Part shown: piece after piece, positions 23,314 through 35,689 of the stretch
Layout: each line of letters begins with the position of its first letter
Numbering within the stretch: position 1 is the stretch's first letter
Source: Tricholomella constricta
Taxonomy: Eukaryota > Basidiomycota > Agaricomycetes > Agaricales > Lyophyllaceae
NCBI GenBank assembly: GCA_013368375.1
Contig: JAACJP010000075.1
Span: 1-54,212 of the forward strand
Length of the DNA stretch: 54,212 bases
Direction: 5' to 3'
Notes under the pieces: generated by a model
Databases searched by the model: none
What the model was told of the DNA's origin: nothing
The model's input: only the letters and a program-made list of their open reading frames with translations
Translations under genes and position numbers: made by a program

Positions 23314-26300
23314 AGGATCACAACAAAACAAGTACACGCCATAGAGCTTGACTTCAATGGCTTTCACCCGTCGCTCATCGGTTATTGCGTTGCTGGAACG
23401 TAAACGTCTTATCAAAGGGTGCTGCTAGTCGTACGGAGCTAGTCCGATCTGTTATACTCGCTTAGAATACTGGCTTGCTATCGAACAAACAGACCGCACA
23501 TCAAAGTTTACATTGCCTTGCTGGCATTTGTTTTGATTTGCTTTTGTTTGGACATGTATGCATGGCACCCTCAGCGGGGGTGTGCCCATGCCCAGAAGAA
23601 AACCAACCGTCCATCGGGATCACAACAAAAGAAGTACACACCTCCTTGACCTGTCGCTCATTGGCTACGTCAATCGCAGCAAGAAAGCTGTCGTTGCGTA
23701 TGGCCAAGGCGCACTCAAATGTGTCGCTAGACTCTCATAAAAACGTGCCACTGGTCGTACATAATTTATTGTACTTGCTGAGAATACTGGTGCTTACGCA
23801 AACTGCCCGTATTGCACAAAAGATTTTACGTTGCCTCGCTGGCAGAACAAGTCGTATGTAATTTATTGTACTTGCTCAGAATACTAGCGTTAACACAAAT
23901 TGCCCGTCAGATCTTACGTTGCCTCCCTGGCGTTGGATTCGTGTTGTCGGAATCAATTGTGTGCAGTGCGTTTGATATTTGACTTGCATCTCGCTCTAGA
24001 GCAGAACATGTTTCCGAACCTTAACCGAGACACGAGCAGAAACGTTCCCAACCCTAAACTCTAACCGAGGCACCCGAAGCTCTAACCCAAACCTCTAACC
24101 GGTCGCCGGGTACGCCACTTGCTGGGTACGCCACTCGCCAGGTACACCATCCGTCACGTACGTCAGTCGCCTCCCACGCACCACATTCAGTCGCAGCTCA
24201 TGTTCCTGAAAGCATCAGCCAGACAGATCAAAAGGTCTATTAGTCACAACCAAGCATCAACAATCCCCGACAGCATACGTAGCCGTACATTTTTCCTCTT
24301 GAGCTTCAAAGGAATGCCAACCGTTGCGATCAGCACACGCATGCACAACAATGTCCACGCAAGCAAACTTACCGCCAGGATCACAACAAAACAAGTACAC
24401 GCCATAGAGCTTGACTTCAATGGCTTTCACCCGTCGCTCATCGGTTATTGCGTTGCTGGAACGTAAACGTCTTATCAAAGGGTGCTGCTAGTCGTACGGA
24501 GCTAGTCCGATCTGTTATACTCGCTTAGAATACTGGCTTGCTATCGAACAAACAGACCGCACATCAAAGTTTACATTGCCTTGCTGGCATTTGTTTTGAT
24601 TTGCTTTTGTTTGGACATGTATGCATGGCACCCTCAGCGGGGGTGTGCCCATGCCCAGAAGAAAACCAACCGTCCATCGGGATCACAACAAAAGAAGTAC
24701 ACACCTCCTTGACCTGTCGCTCATTGGCTACGTCAATCGCAGCAAGAAAGCTGTCGTTGCGTATGGCCAAGGCGCACTCAAATGTGTCGCTAGACTCTCA
24801 TAAAAACGTGCCACTGGTCGTACATAATTTATTGTACTTGCTGAGAATACTGGTGCTTACGCAAACTGCCCGTATTGCACAAAAGATTTTACGTTGCCTC
24901 GCTGGCAGAACAAGTCGTATGTAATTTATTGTACTTGCTCAGAATACTAGCGTTAACACAAATTGCCCGTCAGATCTTACGTTGCCTCCCTGGCGTTGGA
25001 TTCGTGTTGTCGGAATCAATTGTGTGCAGTGCGTTTGATATTTGACTTGCATCTCGCTCTAGAGCAGAACATGTTTCCGAACCTTAACCGAGACACGAGC
25101 AGAAACGTTCCCAACCCTAAACTCTAACCGAGGCACCCGAAGCTCTAACCCAAACCTCTAACCGGTCGCCGGGTACGCCACTTGCTGGGTACGCCACTCG
25201 CCAGGTACACCATCCGTCACGTACGTCAGTCGCCTCCCACGCACCACATTCAGTCGCAGCTCATGTTCCTGAAAGCATCAGCCAGACAGATCAAAAGGTC
25301 TATTAGTCACAACCAAGCATCAACAATCCCCGACAGCATACGTAGCCGTACATTTTTCCTCTTGAGCTTCAAAGGAATGCCAACCGTTGCGATCAGCACA
25401 CGCATGCACAACAATGTCCACGCAAGCAAACTTACCGCCAGGATCACAACAAAACAAGTACACGCCATAGAGCTTGACTTCAATGGCTTTCACCCGTCGC
25501 TCATCGGTTATTGCGTTGCTGGAACGTAAACGTCTTATCAAAGGGTGCTGCTAGTCGTACGGAGCTAGTCCGATCTGTTATACTCGCTTAGAATACTGGC
25601 TTGCTATCGAACAAACAGACCGCACATCAAAGTTTACATTGCCTTGCTGGCATTTGTTTTGATTTGCTTTTGTTTGGACATGTATGCATGGCACCCTCAG
25701 CGGGGGTGTGCCCATGCCCAGAAGAAAACCAACCGTCCATCGGGATCACAACAAAAGAAGTACACACCTCCTTGACCTGTCGCTCATTGGCTACGTCAAT
25801 CGCAGCAAGAAAGCTGTCGTTGCGTATGGCCAAGGCGCACTCAAATGTGTCGCTAGACTCTCATAAAAACGTGCCACTGGTCGTACATAATTTATTGTAC
25901 TTGCTGAGAATACTGGTGCTTACGCAAACTGCCCGTATTGCACAAAAGATTTTACGTTGCCTCGCTGGCAGAACAAGTCGTATGTAATTTATTGTACTTG
26001 CTCAGAATACTAGCGTTAACACAAATTGCCCGTCAGATCTTACGTTGCCTCCCTGGCGTTGGATTCGTGTTGTCGGAATCAATTGTGTGCAGTGCGTTTG
26101 ATATTTGACTTGCATCTCGCTCTAGAGCAGAACATGTTTCCGAACCTTAACCGAGACACGAGCAGAAACGTTCCCAACCCTAAACTCTAACCGAGGCACC
26201 CGAAGCTCTAACCCAAACCTCTAACCGGTCGCCGGGTACGCCACTTGCTGGGTACGCCACTCGCCAGGTACACCATCCGTCACGTACGTCAGTCGCCTCC

Positions 26301-29300
26301 CACGCACCACATTCAGTCGCAGCTCATGTTCCTGAAAGCATCAGCCAGACAGATCAAAAGGTCTATTAGTCACAACCAAGCATCAACAATCCCCGACAGC
26401 ATACGTAGCCGTACATTTTTCCTCTTGAGCTTCAAAGGAATGCCAACCGTTGCGATCAGCACACGCATGCACAACAATGTCCACGCAAGCAAACTTACCG
26501 CCAGGATCACAACAAAACAAGTACACGCCATAGAGCTTGACTTCAATGGCTTTCACCCGTCGCTCATCGGTTATTGCGTTGCTGGAACGTAAACGTCTTA
26601 TCAAAGGGTGCTGCTAGTCGTACGGAGCTAGTCCGATCTGTTATACTCGCTTAGAATACTGGCTTGCTATCGAACAAACAGACCGCACATCAAAGTTTAC
26701 ATTGCCTTGCTGGCATTTGTTTTGATTTGCTTTTGTTTGGACATGTATGCATGGCACCCTCAGCGGGGGTGTGCCCATGCCCAGAAGAAAACCAACCGTC
26801 CATCGGGATCACAACAAAAGAAGTACACACCTCCTTGACCTGTCGCTCATTGGCTACGTCAATCGCAGCAAGAAAGCTGTCGTTGCGTATGGCCAAGGCG
26901 CACTCAAATGTGTCGCTAGACTCTCATAAAAACGTGCCACTGGTCGTACATAATTTATTGTACTTGCTGAGAATACTGGTGCTTACGCAAACTGCCCGTA
27001 TTGCACAAAAGATTTTACGTTGCCTCGCTGGCAGAACAAGTCGTATGTAATTTATTGTACTTGCTCAGAATACTAGCGTTAACACAAATTGCCCGTCAGA
27101 TCTTACGTTGCCTCCCTGGCGTTGGATTCGTGTTGTCGGAATCAATTGTGTGCAGTGCGTTTGATATTTGACTTGCATCTCGCTCTAGAGCAGAACATGT
27201 TTCCGAACCTTAACCGAGACACGAGCAGAAACGTTCCCAACCCTAAACTCTAACCGAGGCACCCGAAGCTCTAACCCAAACCTCTAACCGGTCGCCGGGT
27301 ACGCCACTTGCTGGGTACGCCACTCGCCAGGTACACCATCCGTCACGTACGTCAGTCGCCTCCCACGCACCACATTCAGTCGCAGCTCATGTTCCTGAAA
27401 GCATCAGCCAGACAGATCAAAAGGTCTATTAGTCACAACCAAGCATCAACAATCCCCGACAGCATACGTAGCCGTACATTTTTCCTCTTGAGCTTCAAAG
27501 GAATGCCAACCGTTGCGATCAGCACACGCATGCACAACAATGTCCACGCAAGCAAACTTACCGCCAGGATCACAACAAAACAAGTACACGCCATAGAGCT
27601 TGACTTCAATGGCTTTCACCCGTCGCTCATCGGTTATTGCGTTGCTGGAACGTAAACGTCTTATCAAAGGGTGCTGCTAGTCGTACGGAGCTAGTCCGAT
27701 CTGTTATACTCGCTTAGAATACTGGCTTGCTATCGAACAAACAGACCGCACATCAAAGTTTACATTGCCTTGCTGGCATTTGTTTTGATTTGCTTTTGTT
27801 TGGACATGTATGCATGGCACCCTCAGCGGGGGTGTGCCCATGCCCAGAAGAAAACCAACCGTCCATCGGGATCACAACAAAAGAAGTACACACCTCCTTG
27901 ACCTGTCGCTCATTGGCTACGTCAATCGCAGCAAGAAAGCTGTCGTTGCGTATGGCCAAGGCGCACTCAAATGTGTCGCTAGACTCTCATAAAAACGTGC
28001 CACTGGTCGTACATAATTTATTGTACTTGCTGAGAATACTGGTGCTTACGCAAACTGCCCGTATTGCACAAAAGATTTTACGTTGCCTCGCTGGCAGAAC
28101 AAGTCGTATGTAATTTATTGTACTTGCTCAGAATACTAGCGTTAACACAAATTGCCCGTCAGATCTTACGTTGCCTCCCTGGCGTTGGATTCGTGTTGTC
28201 GGAATCAATTGTGTGCAGTGCGTTTGATATTTGACTTGCATCTCGCTCTAGAGCAGAACATGTTTCCGAACCTTAACCGAGACACGAGCAGAAACGTTCC
28301 CAACCCTAAACTCTAACCGAGGCACCCGAAGCTCTAACCCAAACCTCTAACCGGTCGCCGGGTACGCCACTTGCTGGGTACGCCACTCGCCAGGTACACC
28401 ATCCGTCACGTACGTCAGTCGCCTCCCACGCACCACATTCAGTCGCAGCTCATGTTCCTGAAAGCATCAGCCAGACAGATCAAAAGGTCTATTAGTCACA
28501 ACCAAGCATCAACAATCCCCGACAGCATACGTAGCCGTACATTTTTCCTCTTGAGCTTCAAAGGAATGCCAACCGTTGCGATCAGCACACGCATGCACAA
28601 CAATGTCCACGCAAGCAAACTTACCGCCAGGATCACAACAAAACAAGTACACGCCATAGAGCTTGACTTCAATGGCTTTCACCCGTCGCTCATCGGTTAT
28701 TGCGTTGCTGGAACGTAAACGTCTTATCAAAGGGTGCTGCTAGTCGTACGGAGCTAGTCCGATCTGTTATACTCGCTTAGAATACTGGCTTGCTATCGAA
28801 CAAACAGACCGCACATCAAAGTTTACATTGCCTTGCTGGCATTTGTTTTGATTTGCTTTTGTTTGGACATGTATGCATGGCACCCTCAGCGGGGGTGTGC
28901 CCATGCCCAGAAGAAAACCAACCGTCCATCGGGATCACAACAAAAGAAGTACACACCTCCTTGACCTGTCGCTCATTGGCTACGTCAATCGCAGCAAGAA
29001 AGCTGTCGTTGCGTATGGCCAAGGCGCACTCAAATGTGTCGCTAGACTCTCATAAAAACGTGCCACTGGTCGTACATAATTTATTGTACTTGCTGAGAAT
29101 ACTGGTGCTTACGCAAACTGCCCGTATTGCACAAAAGATTTTACGTTGCCTCGCTGGCAGAACAAGTCGTATGTAATTTATTGTACTTGCTCAGAATACT
29201 AGCGTTAACACAAATTGCCCGTCAGATCTTACGTTGCCTCCCTGGCGTTGGATTCGTGTTGTCGGAATCAATTGTGTGCAGTGCGTTTGATATTTGACTT

Positions 29301-30724
29301 GCATCTCGCTCTAGAGCAGAACATGTTTCCGAACCTTAACCGAGACACGAGCAGAAACGTTCCCAACCCTAAACTCTAACCGAGGCACCCGAAGCTCTAA
29401 CCCAAACCTCTAACCGGTCGCCGGGTACGCCACTTGCTGGGTACGCCACTCGCCAGGTACACCATCCGTCACGTACGTCAGTCGCCTCCCACGCACCACA
29501 TTCAGTCGCAGCTCATGTTCCTGAAAGCATCAGCCAGACAGATCAAAAGGTCTATTAGTCACAACCAAGCATCAACAATCCCCGACAGCATACGTAGCCG
29601 TACATTTTTCCTCTTGAGCTTCAAAGGAATGCCAACCGTTGCGATCAGCACACGCATGCACAACAATGTCCACGCAAGCAAACTTACCGCCAGGATCACA
29701 ACAAAACAAGTACACGCCATAGAGCTTGACTTCAATGGCTTTCACCCGTCGCTCATCGGTTATTGCGTTGCTGGAACGTAAACGTCTTATCAAAGGGTGC
29801 TGCTAGTCGTACGGAGCTAGTCCGATCTGTTATACTCGCTTAGAATACTGGCTTGCTATCGAACAAACAGACCGCACATCAAAGTTTACATTGCCTTGCT
29901 GGCATTTGTTTTGATTTGCTTTTGTTTGGACATGTATGCATGGCACCCTCAGCGGGGGTGTGCCCATGCCCAGAAGAAAACCAACCGTCCATCGGGATCA
30001 CAACAAAAGAAGTACACACCTCCTTGACCTGTCGCTCATTGGCTACGTCAATCGCAGCAAGAAAGCTGTCGTTGCGTATGGCCAAGGCGCACTCAAATGT
30101 GTCGCTAGACTCTCATAAAAACGTGCCACTGGTCGTACATAATTTATTGTACTTGCTGAGAATACTGGTGCTTACGCAAACTGCCCGTATTGCACAAAAG
30201 ATTTTACGTTGCCTCGCTGGCAGAACAAGTCGTATGTAATTTATTGTACTTGCTCAGAATACTAGCGTTAACACAAATTGCCCGTCAGATCTTACGTTGC
30301 CTCCCTGGCGTTGGATTCGTGTTGTCGGAATCAATTGTGTGCAGTGCGTTTGATATTTGACTTGCATCTCGCTCTAGAGCAGAACATGTTTCCGAACCTT
30401 AACCGAGACACGAGCAGAAACGTTCCCAACCCTAAACTCTAACCGAGGCACCCGAAGCTCTAACCCAAACCTCTAACCGGTCGCCGGGTACGCCACTTGC
30501 TGGGTACGCCACTCGCCAGGTACACCATCCGTCACGTACGTCAGTCGCCTCCCACGCACCACATTCAGTCGCAGCTCATGTTCCTGAAAGCATCAGCCAG
30601 ACAGATCAAAAGGTCTATTAGTCACAACCAAGCATCAACAATCCCCGACAGCATACGTAGCCGTACATTTTTCCTCTTGAGCTTCAAAGGAATGCCAACC
30701 GTTGCGATCAGCACACGCATGCAC
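23314..30724. repeat. Tandem array, 1063-bp unit, about 7 copies
   Basis: Sequence repeats every 1063 bp from AGGATCACAACAAAACAAG at 23314 to GCACACGCATGCAC at 30724, and the copies I compared look identical. The array misses exactly seven full units by about 30 bp. The unit is a diverged, shorter relative of the 1413-bp unit and lies in the same orientation: both share the telomere-like CTAACC patch, the GGTCGCCGGGTACGCCACT block and a palindrome (here degenerate, GCACCCTCAGCGGGGGTGT, from 23565 in 1063-bp steps). The shorter length reflects fewer TTTATTGTACTTGCT / TTACGTTGCCTCGCTGG sub-monomers. Repeated short ORFs (60-128 codons) are not convincing genes. Confidence 0.97.
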
Positions 30725-31256
30725 TGCTCACCACTATCTGTTCTACAAGGCTTCGTGCCCGATCGCCATAAACCCTAACGCCAGATCATCTTCTCACACC
30801 TCTGGCTCCGTTTAGGCTGCTAGAGAAAATCCTAAAATTAGGAGTAAGTTTGGCATTGCGCGCCCTCATTAAGGGCGCCACGCACGTGATACCATCCACT
30901 CCGTCTTCTGAATCTCTAAGATACAACTATATGAAAGACCTTCTTGCTTGTTGAGGCATGTTCGACACGACGGCGCCAACGCGCTTTATTTAGATGCCAT
31001 CGATATTCTGTAGTACTACATGTAGAATGGTAAGACGGGAAGGAAATACATAAGACATAATTTACCGGTCCGTTGCCAGTGGCAGGTCCAGAGGAAGGGG
31101 CAGGGACGCCGAGAGAGAGAGACAGAGTCAGTTAGTCGAGATAGCAAAGGAGCCGTAGCACTAATACATTTCATATATCGTTACATTCCGATGGCGATAG
31201 CGGTCACAGTTTTTACTATAACATCCTAATCCCACAGCCCTCAACACCCTACCACT
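30725..31256. other. Gene-free spacer with a variant palindrome
   Basis: No gene recognised. At 30858-30879 the sequence GCGCGCCCTCATTAAGGGCGCC is a variant of the dispersed palindrome with G/C-richer arms. A GAGAGAGA tract lies near 31110. Confidence 0.6.
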
Positions 31257-32095
31257 TCACAGCTCGGGCAGGCGCTCCCACACGACCTCCCTGCCCCGCT
31301 CATGCCACCTCCTCGCATGCCGCATGCACACCCCGAGCGTCTCCCATGGCTCCCATGACCTCAACGGCTCCAGGCCCCGCCTCGTCGTGCCCAGCAGCGT
31401 TCGCTCCACCAGCAGGTCCCTCGACTCTTTGCACTTGTCCGGGCTGAGAGAGGCGCGCAAATGACGCCGACGGCGAGGCTGTCAGCGGCGGCGGGGGCGG
31501 CGGCAGTGGTGGTAGTGTTTGCGCAAGTGGTTGGGAAAGTGGTGTTGGTGGTGGGACTGGATCTGAGTGCGGCTGCGGTGAGGCGGTACCTGCCGTTGCT
31601 GCTAACGTCATCGTCGTCGTCGTGGGCAAAATCGACCTTGATCTCGACCTTGGTGGTGGTGGTTGTGATGACGGTGGAGGCGCTACAGAACACAAGCAGC
31701 ATCAGCATTAGCGAGAGAGAAAAAACAGACAGCACGATGAGAGAACGCACCCTGCTCGCGTGCGAATTCTGGTGCAGGCGCGAGTTCCCTTCAATTCTCG
31801 ACCCCATCCCTCCAAGCCCTACCACCCACTCCTGTATCCTGAACCCCCTCCGGCAGTGCGTGCCCACCAGCAGACCGAAGCCCTCCTCTCCCTCCTCCCC
31901 TTCCCAGCCCAGCACGACCGCTTCATGCCTTTGAGGTCGCGAAGGGCAAATACGGCGAATGCGAGGGTGGTGTTGTCCTCGAGTTCTGAAACGGGCTGCA
32001 AATCGGATTCGGGGGCTTTGATCGAGGTTTTGGGTCTCATCTGCGGCTTCGTTTGTGTTTGGTGGCGGTGGACGGGCACAGGGGGCGGAGGGAGG
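31257..32095 (-). other. Unrecognised minus-strand coding-like relic
   Basis: Open minus-strand pieces such as LLGTTRRGLEPLRSWEPWET then LGVCMRHARRW (ending in a stop at 31257) and a stretch with FGLLVGTHCRRGFRIQEWV look protein-like, but they lie in different frames separated by hydrophobic or low-complexity sequence. They do not continue the glycosyltransferase reading found to the right. No family named. Confidence 0.3.
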
Positions 32096-32645
32096 GTGGG
32101 GGTCGACGAAGGCAGCGTCCTGCACGGCCGACCCGCGCAGGAAGGCGTTGTGCCCGACGAAAGGCGCGACCTCGCCGCTGGCGCACCTGAGCGAGATGCA
32201 CTTGTTGATGCGCTGCGGTAATACATGATCCCGTTCTCGAAGTAGTGGTGTGCGACTTACATTACGTCCGACTCGTGTTGGATGATGACGACGTCCAGGG
32301 ATTCGCCCATCTCGCGCGCTGCGTCGCGGAAGCAGTCCTATGCGCAAAGTCAGTCGCGCGCCCCTGAAGCGGAAACGGAAGCGGAAGAGGGAAGAGGGAG
32401 GGAAAGGAAAAGCAAAACGCACCTCAGCACGATAGTATCCGAATCAATAATCAAAATAATCTCTCCCACCCAACTTTCCATTCGCGCACCACGGCTTCCA
32501 GCGGCGCCCCGTCTCCTCGAAGATCTCCTCCACTGCCATGCGCATCGCCTTGTCCTCCAGCGGGTCCGTCGGGTCCTCCTCGGTGCCGTCGACGAGTAGC
32601 TGGGCGAGGAACTTTTCGAGCTTTAGGGAGAGGGCTGAAAACTTG
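32096..32645 (-). pseudogene. GT2-family glycosyltransferase pseudogene
   Basis: Minus-strand fragments match the catalytic core of large fungal family 2 glycosyltransferases (processive, polysaccharide-synthase-like, membrane enzymes): KFLAQLLVDGTEEDPTDPLE (about 32575-32635), GEIILIIDSDTIV with the DxD-like metal-binding Asp residues (about 32440-32475), DCFRDAAREMGES and IIQHESD (about 32265-32340), AHHYFENGI (about 32225-32255) and CASGEVAPFVGHNAFLR (about 32125-32190). At least two frameshifts separate these blocks, and an in-frame TAA (32257-32259, minus strand) interrupts VM-VAHHYFENG. The downstream SEDFDMALRL and QRW-type blocks and the membrane segments were not found. It is a broken, truncated copy. 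Confidence 0.75.
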
Positions 32646-32899
32646 TGCTGGATGATGGCGGCGTCCGGGGATCCGCTATTTCGCGCGCTGCGTCGCTGAA
32701 GCAGTCCTCCAAAAGTACAAACAGTCAGTCTCGCGCTGTTGCGACATATTGCAAGGCAAGGGGAAATCGGTAGGCGACTAGATTTGGGTGGGTGGCAGTA
32801 TGTGAGAGCGCGGACGCGGGATGAGCGGCGATTTTAGGACGGCGCAGTGAAGCTATGGGGTGAGGCAGTCAGCGAGCGGAGGAGCAGAAGAACATATGT

Positions 32900-33240
32900 A
32901 CTTACTTTAGTGGTCGCGCGTCGGGTGACATGACCTTCCTTGATGGCCCTCTCCGCATAGTCTGCACCACCGGGTGAGTGGGGTGAGTGGTGCATGAGAC
33001 TGAGAAGGAAACGAGCGGAACGTACCAGTGATTTCCCAGACTTCACGCCGTCCACCCTCTTCCCGCGCGGTACAAGGTGCACCATGTTCGGCCACATGTC
33101 CTCGGATGCGCCTGCGACAGGGCGCATGATGTCGAGCGAGTCGAGAACGACTTACGTCCCGCGTGATCCGCATGTTCAGCTCCATCAGCGTCGAATGTGC
33201 ATCCAAGCGTGGTTTGGGGAACTGCAGAAGGGTCAGGGGG
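32900..33240 (-). pseudogene. Upstream exon relics, possibly of the same glycosyltransferase
   Basis: Minus-strand open pieces are bounded by splice-like signals: LDAHSTLMELNMRITRD followed by GTAAGTCG (near 33155), DMWPNMVHLVPRGKRVDGVK to KSL followed by GTACGTTCC (near 33022-33110) and DYAERAIKEGHVT (near 32930-32965). They read as conserved coding sequence but I do not recognise the domain. They lie 0.3-0.6 kb upstream of the glycosyltransferase blocks on the same strand, so they may be its 5' exons. Confidence 0.35.
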
Positions 33241-33299
33241 ATGGAGACGGTGTGTGTGGCAGGTGAGTCTTTCCTGAGGGGCGTGCTCCTCGGCGAGGG

Positions 33300-34010
33300 T
33301 CATGACGGCTAGTATGACTTAGCAGTGAGTGGCGTCAATTGTCGCTGATGGGTGAAGCCCGCAGGTTTGTGGACTGGCGGAGAGAATAGAGGATTCGAAG
33401 ACGGCGATGCGGGTTGGAGAGTGCTAGTGAGATTTGGAATTGGAACAGACAAAGATCAGCAGACGAATGACGAATCGATGAAGATGCGCCGGTGATACAT
33501 ACAAGAATCTGTAACCGATGCGAACCTTCTTCTGCCACAAAGATTAAAGCGGCACCCTCAGACCCCACAGCCCCGCCCCACGAGTGCACGAGACAACGCG
33601 TCGCCTACATATGTCTGTGTGTTGCTGACGCGTTCCAGTCGCGCCCTAAGCTTCGACTACTAGTCCTGTGATATACAGTGCAGTCAGTAAAGCGTACGCG
33701 CCGCCGAAGATGCCCACACACCTGCTTGTGTCGAAATCGTACCCTCTCCTGCTCACATAGTCTTCCTACCATGGGTTGTCGATTGTGACTTGGACACTGT
33801 CGAAGCACTCAGGATGTAGGGTTGAAGGCCTACACAGCATGGTTGAGCCGTCATTGCCAGAGAATGAAAGGAAACATACCAAAAGTGCCCCAAAGCCGTC
33901 GATTCCTGTTAGATTAGCATGTACTTTACACGTTGACGACAACGTCCTGGTGTTGAACGCCATTCACGCGGCAGGTACTGAGGCAGAAAATGCGCGGGAA
34001 ACCAAACGAG
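33300..34010 (-). other. Unresolved minus-strand splice-like signals
   Basis: Small minus-strand open pieces (for example PSTLHPECFDSVQVTIDNPW near 33775-33835) are flanked by GTATGTTTCC/TGTGTAG and GTAGGAAG signals, and a 75-bp intron-like GTACCTGCC..CTAACAG lies near 33908-33980. They do not yield a clear gene. Confidence 0.25.
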
Positions 34011-34110
34011 AATGACCTCCGACCTCCGAGCACGCCACGCTCTAACGCCCAACGCAATTGCATCATCTTGCCTTGTCACTCGTCACACGAGCACCGAACA
34101 CAGTCCACCC

Positions 34111-34841
34111 ATGTCTACTTCCAACGCGACCACGACCACCACACCGACGACAGCTTCAATGCCAAAGACGCAGGAAAAAAGGAAGAACGAAAATGTGGTA
34201 GAGGAAGGGAAAGAGGTAAGTGTGACACGCTTGTCGCGTCCTTTTTTTGATCGTGCTCTCTGCCTTGTACAGCCCAACGCTAGGGTAGGCTCAAAGCGTC
34301 AGAAGGAAGCAGGGAGGGTCGATAAGCGCGAGTCGAAATCGTCGGAGATGCACAGTCGAAATGAAGTACGTCCCGTCCAGTTCTGATTCCCCAAACGTAG
34401 CGCAATGACTCTGTCCTCCCACCTGCAGGACAAACGCCTCGTTATCCGAATCCCCTCGGAACTCAATCGCCGTGTTGCAACGCAAACCAGCACGGCCATC
34501 GAAGCAGCCACGACCACCGACAGAATTCAGACGACGCAAGAACCGACATGGATTGACCCCAGCAGCTACGCTGACTACACCCCGCGCGCGAGAGAGACCT
34601 CGAATTTCGGTATTGCGGATTCGTTCACGTTAAGGCGGGCGGTGTGGACAGAAGAGGAGGTCGCTGATGCAGGTACGTGTGGTAACTCCGATCGACGTCT
34701 CCCGACCGTCGGAGCTGACAAGTAAGCATAGGTCGCCGCCAAGGGATCTTATCCACCACCCCAGGGCCCAAGCTATACAGGGGAGACAGCAGAAGTTTGC
34801 TCAACGCGATGCCGGCCTCCTCAGTAGAAAAAGATGCTTGA
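34111..34841 (+). CDS. Four-exon gene, 183-aa protein of unknown function
   Basis: Exons 34111-34215, 34273-34365, 34429-34672 and 34732-34841 join in frame from ATG to TGA. All three introns are 57-63 bp with GTAAGT/GTACGT donors and ACAG/GCAG/ATAG acceptors; the third has a GCTGAC branch-like site. The product starts with a Ser/Thr-rich segment (residues 1-16), continues with a Lys/Arg/Glu-rich charged region (about 17-70, containing KRKNE and SKRQK, nuclear-localisation-like), then KRLVIRIPSELN and a C-terminal half with WIDPSSYADY, RRAVWTEEEV and ILSTTPGPKLYRGD. No catalytic motif or membrane segment is seen. The consistent phases across three introns argue for a real, perhaps functional gene. 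Family not recognised; a nuclear role is only a guess from charge. Confidence 0.7.
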
Positions 34842-35099
34842 GGTTAAGACAGACGATGATTGGCCATGTACAATTTCATTTGATATTGACGGTAACTAAA
34901 AACGGTGCCAATTGGTGTTAAAATAAACGGAACGTGTACCAAAGGTACACGCCGGGCTTCGCCAGAGGGTGGTGTGAAGGGATCGGATGCACTAATACAG
35001 ATACAGGCCGTCACAAAGCAGGACCTCGATATCAAGGAAGCGTAGACGCACCTGAAGCGCAGGCGGGAGCACCGCACGACAACCCATCAACACACCAAA

Positions 35100-35570
35100 C
35101 AATCGAATGACTGCTAATACGGCGCCAGTGGAGGTTTGGAATTTGGTCGTCCTCTTCTGCGGCTTCGTTGGTGGTGGTCGGCTGACACGGGGGCGGGGGA
35201 ACCAGAGGGGTGGAGGACAGCATTGGGATGGCAGCCCATCCTTGCGAAACGGGCATGGTCGCCGAACGATGCGACCGTCGAGGGCGTGATTGAGTGGTGG
35301 CGTAGCAGGTGGTCGAATGGCTTGAGAACACCGAGGCGGGCGTAGGCGTGGAGCAGGCCAACGGCGCTGTGAATGACGGTGATGGTGGCGGAGGGGGGGG
35401 TGTTGTGGATTGCATAGGCTAGGGGCTAGCGATGTGGCCGAGCTGCTCACGGGTGAAGGGGGCGACGATGTCGGATGTGATGAGACGCGGGAGTGCGAGA
35501 AGGGGTCGCCGATGTCAACGATGATGACGTCGGGGTCGTCGAGCCATAAGTCCTAGGATGATGTTATCCC
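35100..35570 (-). pseudogene. Unrecognised, frameshifted coding relic
   Basis: Minus-strand blocks read LWLDDPDVIIVDIGDPFSHS (about 35495-35555), RLITSDIVAPFTREQLGHIA (about 35425-35495) and AYAIHNTPPSATITVIHSAV followed by GLLHAYARLG (about 35330-35420). They look like one conserved protein but need two frame changes, and a TAG follows GHIASP. The family is not recognised. The left part (about 35120-35200) weakly resembles 32010-32090. Confidence 0.4.
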
Positions 35571-35689
35571 ATGCCGTGCCAAGTCTGTACACAGAGCGCT
35601 CGTCTTCGGAGTAATTGCTGGCTGCACGAGCGGATACGCTTCGCGAGCTCCTTGCACCATCAGGCAGGTGGGGAGGGATTCGAGAGCTT

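Noticed and set aside
32209..32258. New 48-bp intron (GTAAGT..CCGCAG) removing the nonsense codon in the glycosyltransferase relic
   Set aside because: The sequence inside is conserved coding sequence (AHHYFENG), and removing it does not restore the frame downstream.
31361..32422. Single 353-aa protein on the minus strand
   Set aside because: It is a chance fusion of low-complexity sequence and out-of-frame glycosyltransferase sequence; the recognisable blocks lie in several frames.
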